From: Methanobrevibacter sp.
Lineage (GTDB): Archaea; Methanobacteriota; Methanobacteria; Methanobacteriales; Methanobacteriaceae
DNA: 10,103 nt
Assembly: GCA_016838945.1 (NCBI GenBank)
Contig: JADLKP010000063.1
Span: 1 to 10,103, forward strand
Direction: 5' to 3'
The translations under genes and the position numbers were made by a program. Below the pieces are notes generated by a model, which did not search any database, was not told the origin of the DNA, and worked only from the letters and a program-made list of their open reading frames with translations. Within the stretch, counting starts at the first letter, position 1, and each line of letters starts with the position of its first letter. Below are positions 6,218 to 10,103 of the stretch, one piece after another.

Positions 6218-7240
6218 TTAATCCAAATAATTCTTCATCATGATTGCAGTGCCAATAGCTGGAGCAACTGTACATTCATCGTCACTATAGAATTCTCCCA
6301 TTGATTTCACGTCAAGGCCTAATAATTTAGCCGCTTCAGCACATAATATATCCTTTCCAAGACCGGTTACGACAACCTTGTCCAAACCTTCCCGTTCACT
6401 CACTTCCTTTAAGCCTGAAGCGATTTGCTTAACCTGTTCCTTATGGATATAATCTGCCATTTCTTCAATGTCTTCCATTGACAAGATATCCAAATCTGCA
6501 CATACAACTCTTGAAATCCTTCTTGCAGATTCCTCTTTTGATTTGCCTGCTCCATCAGTGGTTGCACAGACATAATCTGCTTCCTTAATCAATCCCAAGA
6601 CATTGTAGACATCAGCTGTGATTGCAAACAATTCTGAAGCGACCCTATAAGTTTCCCCATCAAATGGAATGGAGTCAATAAAACTTGTCAAGTTAGTTCT
6701 TAATGTTCCAGTATAGACAAGTTCCCCAGTAGCGGACCTTTCAAAATCGGTTCTGCCCCTTGCACATTCCTTCCCATCCTTGATTGGTATGATGTCAGTT
6801 GTTGTGCTTCCAGTATCTACAAAAATGCAGTCCTTTTCAATCTCAGCAACGATTTGGGAGGTTGCAATCCAATTTGCTGCAGCAACTTCAAGAGGATTTG
6901 CCATAAGCTCTGCAAGGGACAATACCCTATCTGTACCAATGTATGCAACTGGACAGTCAAACAATTTTTCACAAGTGGTTGCAATGTCCATTACACCTTG
7001 GGTTTTGGTTTCAAATGCATCCACCAATTCTGCAGTCATGGAGATTCCAACTGCATCAATCTCTCCAATCGGACAGACCTTTTCAATCAAATCAATCAAT
7101 GTACTTCCCAGTCTGTCATTATCAGACCACATAGGCAAATATTCAAAGACAGTTTGAATATCCCTTATTTCACCATTTTCGTATTCTACTATTGCCAAAT
7201 CAGTGTTTGCACCACCGATATCAAAACCTGCTACTTTCAC
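6218..7240 (-). CDS. mfnF: Methanofuran biosynthesis synthase MfnF (hydantoinase A-like, ASKHA fold)
   Basis: MfnF joins the aminomethylfuran diphosphate to gamma-glutamyltyramine, making the ether-linked core of methanofuran (APMF-Glu). The 340-residue protein has the expected actin/hydantoinase-type phosphate motifs: GFDIGGANTDLAI at 5-17, FVDTGSTTTDIIPI at 140-153, and VVTGLGKDILCAEAA at 290-304. The length is normal for the family. It starts at GTG, supported by GGTGAT three bases upstream; initiation at the next internal ATG would delete the first phosphate motif. The gene upstream is mfnD, which makes one of its two substrates. The 167-base gap is filled by copies of the mfnD 3' end and contains a TATA-like site. 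Annotations often call this family H4MPT-linked C1-transfer protein or hydantoinase. The protein is cytoplasmic. Confidence 0.88.
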   Translation of the reverse strand: MKVAGFDIGGANTDLAIVEYENGEIRDIQTVFEYLPMWSDNDRLGSTLIDLIEKVCPIGEIDAVGISMTAELVDAFETKTQGVMDIATTCEKLFDCPVAYIGTDRVLSLAELMANPLEVAAANWIATSQIVAEIEKDCIFVDTGSTTTDIIPIKDGKECARGRTDFERSATGELVYTGTLRTNLTSFIDSIPFDGETYRVASELFAITADVYNVLGLIKEADYVCATTDGAGKSKEESARRISRVVCADLDILSMEDIEEMADYIHKEQVKQIASGLKEVSEREGLDKVVVTGLGKDILCAEAAKLLGLDVKSMGEFYSDDECTVAPAIGTAIMMKNYLD

Positions 7241-7243
7241 ATT

Positions 7244-7249
7244 ATCACC
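7244..7249 (-). promoter_or_regulatory. Shine-Dalgarno site fixing the GTG start of mfnF
   Basis: GGTGAT on the minus strand stands three bases before the GTG at 7240. It is a full match to the archaeal anti-Shine-Dalgarno region. The same GGTGA-plus-four-bases-plus-GTG layout is used by tes. Confidence 0.7.
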
Positions 7250-7258
7250 AAAGTATAA

Positions 7259-7458
7259 CTATTCCCCTATCTTAATTTCTAAAATCAACCATCATTTTTA
7301 TAAAACTAATTATCTTAAAATCTAATTTCTAAAATTCCATCATCATTCTTAAGAAACTAATTATCTTCAATTCTAATTTCTAAAATCTCATCATCATTCT
7401 TAAGAAACTAATTATCTTCAATTCTAATTTCTAAAATTCCATCTTCATTCTTATAAAA
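7259..7458. repeat. 51-bp tandem repeats made from the 3' end of mfnD
   Basis: The last 17 codons of mfnD (7408-7458) are followed by two full copies (7357-7407, 7306-7356) and one degenerate copy of about 47 bases (7259-7305). The period is 51, so reading frame is kept. Copy 1 still reads FLKNDDEILEIRIEDN and ends in the same TAG; copy 2 has a TAA and the TAG; the last copy is eroded. The repeats fill the gap up to the mfnF ribosome-binding site. Confidence 0.92.
7297..7304 (-). promoter_or_regulatory. TATA-box candidate for mfnF inside the degenerate repeat copy
   Basis: TTTATAAA lies 57 bases before the mfnF start, implying initiation near 7272 and a leader of about 30 bases. The equivalent site is CTTAAG-like in the two other downstream copies and TTTATAAG within mfnD itself. 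The TATA form nearest mfnF may have been gained or kept by selection. Confidence 0.4.
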
Positions 7459-8583
7459 GCTCGCTTTGGAACTGTAAGTTATTTCTCCAATATCCTCTAC
7501 GCTTATCTTTTGATCAATCAAATCAATGATTGTTTTAGCTATATTAATATTAATGACTTTTTGAAGGCCCACGTATGAAGTTGTGAATCTTGAGTTTATC
7601 TCCAAAAGATAGATGTATTCATCTTCAATTATAAAATCAATTCCTACAAAACCTTTTAGTCCTGGAATATATTCACATGCAATTTTTGCATACTTAAAGA
7701 CCTTTTCTTTAAGCGGATGCTCATATGGAACATATCCTCCAAGATACTCCCCACCATTTTCATCTATTTCAACAACCTGTTTATTTAGGCTGATGGGAAG
7801 TGCCTCTTTACCGTCACTTATTAGGCAGACGCTGCAGAGGTCCCCTTCAATGTATGGCTGAACAATGAATCTGGAACCTTCACCATATACCTCCTCCAAG
7901 TAATCAATGTCCCTTTTGGAGGCAATGACCCTTATGTCATCACAATCCACTCCAAAGCGTGGCTTTGCAATGAGCTTGTTCTCTTTAATCACATTCCTAT
8001 CGGAATTGTCCAAAACTGGAATATCCTTAGGCTTTTGCATGATAGGAACTGCATTGTCATTGTTGCCATCCCCATAATCCCCGTTGATTGTATCAAAGAA
8101 GATTTGAATGGCTCTTTTCCAATAGGTCTTTCTATTCAATAGAATGTTATAGGTCATTGGCTGAGGTATCCTATTAGCCAAATAATCAAAGGTTTCATAC
8201 TTGTCAGAGGCAAGATTGACAGCAAAATGGTCACTGCCATAAACCTTCATATCCTTTGATTCGAGCAATTTGGTTAAATTGTATAGGTTATTGTCATTTT
8301 CAGCAGCAATGAACATAGCCCTATCAAAGACATATGCCTCTTTTTCCAACCAATCCTCTAAAGATTCGATGAATATTGTCTTGACATCAAAGTCAAAATC
8401 ATCGAATATATATTCAAATTGCTTTGCAAGCAAAACATAAGTATCCTCATCCATTAAATCACTTACAAGTGATCTGATAAGTTCTACAGCTTCACTGACA
8501 ATTGACAAGTCCTCTACACCAGAAGCAGTAAAGTATTCGAAAACCAATATTGAATCATCATTAACATCTTTTAAATCAACCAT
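7408..8583 (-). CDS. mfnD: Tyramine--L-glutamate ligase MfnD (ATP-grasp)
   Basis: MfnD couples glutamate to tyramine with ATP, giving gamma-glutamyltyramine for methanofuran. The N-terminus (ILVFEYFTASGVEDLSIV) and the stretch ENDNNLYNLTKLLE match MJ0815. ATP-grasp landmarks are KLIAKPRFG at 203-211, IVQPYIEGDLCSV near 240-252, GIDF (D316) and LLEINSR with E328 and N330 as metal ligands. At 391 residues it is about 100 longer than my recollection of MJ0815. Much of the excess is an insert at about 148-200, rich in Asp, Asn and Gly (DTINGDYGDGNNDN), just before the KP strand. I chose the ATG at 8583. The upstream in-frame TTG at 8634 lies before a good TATA box (8622-8629), and AGGCGAT precedes the ATG. 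It lies upstream of mfnF, the next pathway enzyme. Confidence 0.88.
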   Translation of the reverse strand: MVDLKDVNDDSILVFEYFTASGVEDLSIVSEAVELIRSLVSDLMDEDTYVLLAKQFEYIFDDFDFDVKTIFIESLEDWLEKEAYVFDRAMFIAAENDNNLYNLTKLLESKDMKVYGSDHFAVNLASDKYETFDYLANRIPQPMTYNILLNRKTYWKRAIQIFFDTINGDYGDGNNDNAVPIMQKPKDIPVLDNSDRNVIKENKLIAKPRFGVDCDDIRVIASKRDIDYLEEVYGEGSRFIVQPYIEGDLCSVCLISDGKEALPISLNKQVVEIDENGGEYLGGYVPYEHPLKEKVFKYAKIACEYIPGLKGFVGIDFIIEDEYIYLLEINSRFTTSYVGLQKVININIAKTIIDLIDQKISVEDIGEITYSSKASFYKNEDGILEIRIEDN

Positions 8584-8621
8584 ATTATCGCCTAAATAAT
8601 AAAAGATTACACCATTTTCAA

Positions 8622-8629
8622 TTTTATAT
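8622..8629 (-). promoter_or_regulatory. Promoter (TATA box) of mfnD
   Basis: The minus strand reads TTGAAATATAAAATTG; ATATAAAA is the TATA box and the preceding GAA resembles a BRE. Transcription would begin near 8600, leaving a leader of about 17 bases before the ATG at 8583. This argues against the TTG start at 8634, which would lie upstream of the transcript. Confidence 0.5.
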
Positions 8630-8650
8630 TTCAATTAATTAGTAAATCAA

Positions 8651-8680
8651 TAGTTAATTAATATTTAGTTAATTAATATT
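8651..8680. repeat. Two exact tandem 15-bp repeats just past wecB
   Basis: tagttaattaatatt occurs at 8651-8665 and again at 8666-8680, ending three bases short of the wecB stop codon. The unit is AT-only apart from one G, so slippage is a simple explanation. It is the fifth gene 3' end in this window to carry a tandem repeat. Confidence 0.85.
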
Positions 8681-8683
8681 TAA

Positions 8684-10015
8684 TTAATTATCATAATCCT
8701 CATAAATAACTGTTAAGCCATTCAAATTCAAATCATCATAAGGGAATTTGATTTCCTCACCCTCAAACGCTATCTTAATCAATGAATTGTTATTCTCTTC
8801 AAATTCTTTTATACAAATATCTCCATCAATGACTTTCATTTTTCTTGTAAAGCTTGACATAACCTCATCAGGAGCTTCCATCTTAAGTGTGTCGTTTGCT
8901 TTTGCTTCTTCAATTATCTTAATCATCAATTCTGCAGCATTCCCCATGCCATATGGGTTTTTTGCGGATTTCATCTTATTTGCAAAGTCTTCATCATCCA
9001 AAATCCTTCTTGCGTTTTCAAGTATGACTTCCTTATCAGACCCTACAAGAATATTTCCACCTGCAGTGACTGTTTCAGGCCTTTCAGTATTGTACCTTAA
9101 GGTAAGTGCAGGCACATCAAGGGTTATCGCTTCTTCCTGCAATCCTCCAGAATCTGTAAGGATAATTGTGGATTTTGAAATGAGAAGAAGGAAATCCAGA
9201 TAACCAACCGGCTTAATTATATGAACATGATTCAAATCATCTAATCTGTCAAACAAACCGAAGTTCTCCATTGTCTTCTTTGTCCTTGGATGAATTGGAA
9301 ATATGATGTTCATGTCATCAAGTTCCTCCAAAGCTTCAATGATGTTGGTTAACCTTTCTTCATCATCAACTGTTTCAGCCCTATGCATTGTTAAGGTAAG
9401 AATGTTTTCCATATTGTCAATATCAAGCTCTGCAAGACCTTCATCATATTCCTCTTTTTCTCTGTTTTTGGATATTTCAAGGTTTCTGAAACATGCATCC
9501 ACAACAGTGTTTCCAGTGATGGATATTCTTTTTCTTGAAATTCCTTCCATTGCAAGGTTTATTGCTGACTCCTCAGTCGGAACAAAGTACAGTTTAGAAC
9601 AGATGTCTGCAGCAAGCCTATTGATTTCCTCTGGCATAGTCTCATCAAATGAACGGAGCCCCGCCTCAACGTGACCTACTGGAATATGCAATTTGCTTGC
9701 AACTAGTGCACCTGCAAGAACTGCATTGGTATCCCCTTGAACAAGGAGAATATCAGGTTTTTCATCTAATAGAACCTCTTCAATGCCTTCCATCATTTTG
9801 CCTGTCTGCTTTCCATGGGAACCTGATCCAACATGAATGTTATAGTTAGGGGTAGGCAACTTCAAGTCAATGAAGAAATTCTCAGACATTTCCTTATCAT
9901 AATGCTGACCAGTGTGAATCAGCAGCAATTCATGGCCTCTCTTTTCAATCTCATCCATGACAGAAGCCATTTTGATTATTTCAGGTCTTGTTCCAAGTAC
10001 AATAGCTATTTTCAT
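8684..10015 (-). CDS. wecB: UDP-N-acetylglucosamine 2-epimerase (non-hydrolysing) with C-terminal extension
   Basis: This cytoplasmic GT-B-fold enzyme interconverts UDP-GlcNAc and UDP-ManNAc for surface glycans. Family motifs occur in order: GTRPEIIK at 8-15, TGQHYDKEM near 36, QGDTNA at 93-98, HVEAGLRS at 115-122, PEEINR at 128-133, TMHRAE at 209-214, FPIHPRT at 239-245, and DSGGLQEEA at 288-296. The catalytic Asp, Glu and His positions expected from bacterial WecB are all present. The epimerase fold ends near residue 371. A further 70 or so residues, apparently beta-rich and acidic (VIDGDICIKEFEE to the end), are not part of the usual 360-380-residue enzyme. The start is the ATG at 10015, matching other WecB N-termini; the TTG at 10021 adds two residues. 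It lies 100 bases upstream of mfnD, without a clear T-run between them. Confidence 0.9.
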   Translation of the reverse strand: MKIAIVLGTRPEIIKMASVMDEIEKRGHELLLIHTGQHYDKEMSENFFIDLKLPTPNYNIHVGSGSHGKQTGKMMEGIEEVLLDEKPDILLVQGDTNAVLAGALVASKLHIPVGHVEAGLRSFDETMPEEINRLAADICSKLYFVPTEESAINLAMEGISRKRISITGNTVVDACFRNLEISKNREKEEYDEGLAELDIDNMENILTLTMHRAETVDDEERLTNIIEALEELDDMNIIFPIHPRTKKTMENFGLFDRLDDLNHVHIIKPVGYLDFLLLISKSTIILTDSGGLQEEAITLDVPALTLRYNTERPETVTAGGNILVGSDKEVILENARRILDDEDFANKMKSAKNPYGMGNAAELMIKIIEEAKANDTLKMEAPDEVMSSFTRKMKVIDGDICIKEFEENNNSLIKIAFEGEEIKFPYDDLNLNGLTVIYEDYDN

Positions 10016-10049
10016 TTTCAAACATCCTATAAGTTAGTTGATAATATTA

Positions 10050-10058
10050 GTTTATAAT
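10050..10058 (-). promoter_or_regulatory. TATA-box candidate of wecB
   Basis: The minus strand reads ATTATAAAC about 35-43 bases before the wecB ATG. Initiation would fall near 10025, giving a very short leader that still includes AGGATG as a ribosome-binding site. The rest of 10059-10103 is AT-rich and shows no gene. Confidence 0.4.
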
Positions 10059-10103
10059 AATTATTAATAATTATTTAATTTTGATAAATTCTTTAATAAT
10101 TTA

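Noticed and set aside
7357..7458. TAG read-through encoding pyrrolysine in MfnD
   Set aside because: Methanobacteriales are not known to have the pyrrolysine system, and the frame beyond TAG is plainly a duplicate of the gene's own end.
8583..8634. TTG at 8634 as the mfnD start
   Set aside because: It lies upstream of the likely TATA box, and homologues begin near the downstream ATG.
8748..9203. Plus-strand frame of 151 codons opposite wecB
   Set aside because: It is antisense to a well-conserved epimerase with all motifs, and its composition (Ser/Ile-rich) is typical of a shadow frame. The same holds for the frames opposite at 9303-9674 and 6780-7258.

Overview
The window is AT-rich archaeal DNA from a methanogen, most likely a Methanobrevibacter or close relative in the Methanobacteriales. 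The evidence is the gene content: enzymes for three methanogenic coenzymes (methanofuran, tetrahydromethanopterin, coenzyme B) and two for archaeal ether lipids. Shine-Dalgarno sites of the GGTGA type, T-run terminators and very AT-rich intergenic DNA fit this. The species assignment is inference.

Layout, left to right. hacB (homoaconitase small subunit, coenzyme B), mptG (beta-RFAP synthase, methanopterin) and tes (radical SAM tetraether lipid synthase) all lie on the minus strand, separated by long AT-rich gaps. A small plus-strand gene of unknown function (4209-4505) is divergent from tes and convergent with carS (CDP-archaeol synthase). Beyond carS is a repeat block, then four minus-strand genes. 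In transcription order these are wecB (UDP-GlcNAc 2-epimerase), mfnD (tyramine-glutamate ligase), mfnF (methanofuran-core synthase) and a membrane-anchored M14-metallopeptidase-like protein.

How the genes work together: MfnD makes gamma-glutamyltyramine, and MfnF joins that product to the aminomethylfuran diphosphate to build the methanofuran core. Their adjacency is a real pathway pair. CarS makes the activated archaeol lipid. Tes joins phytanyl chains of two archaeol lipids into tetraethers. These two act on one membrane-lipid pathway and flank only the small unknown gene. WecB supplies an activated amino sugar for the cell surface.

The most unusual feature is not a gene. Tandem repeats sit at or just past the 3' ends of five of the nine genes. 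The M14-like gene has a perfect 193-bp tandem duplication that copies its last 29 codons and contains nested 50-bp repeats. mfnD has its last 17 codons repeated at 51-bp intervals across the gap to mfnF. mptG is followed by four 18-bp units, wecB by two 15-bp units, and tes by a degenerate 50-bp duplication. No tRNA, rRNA, CRISPR array or insertion sequence was seen.
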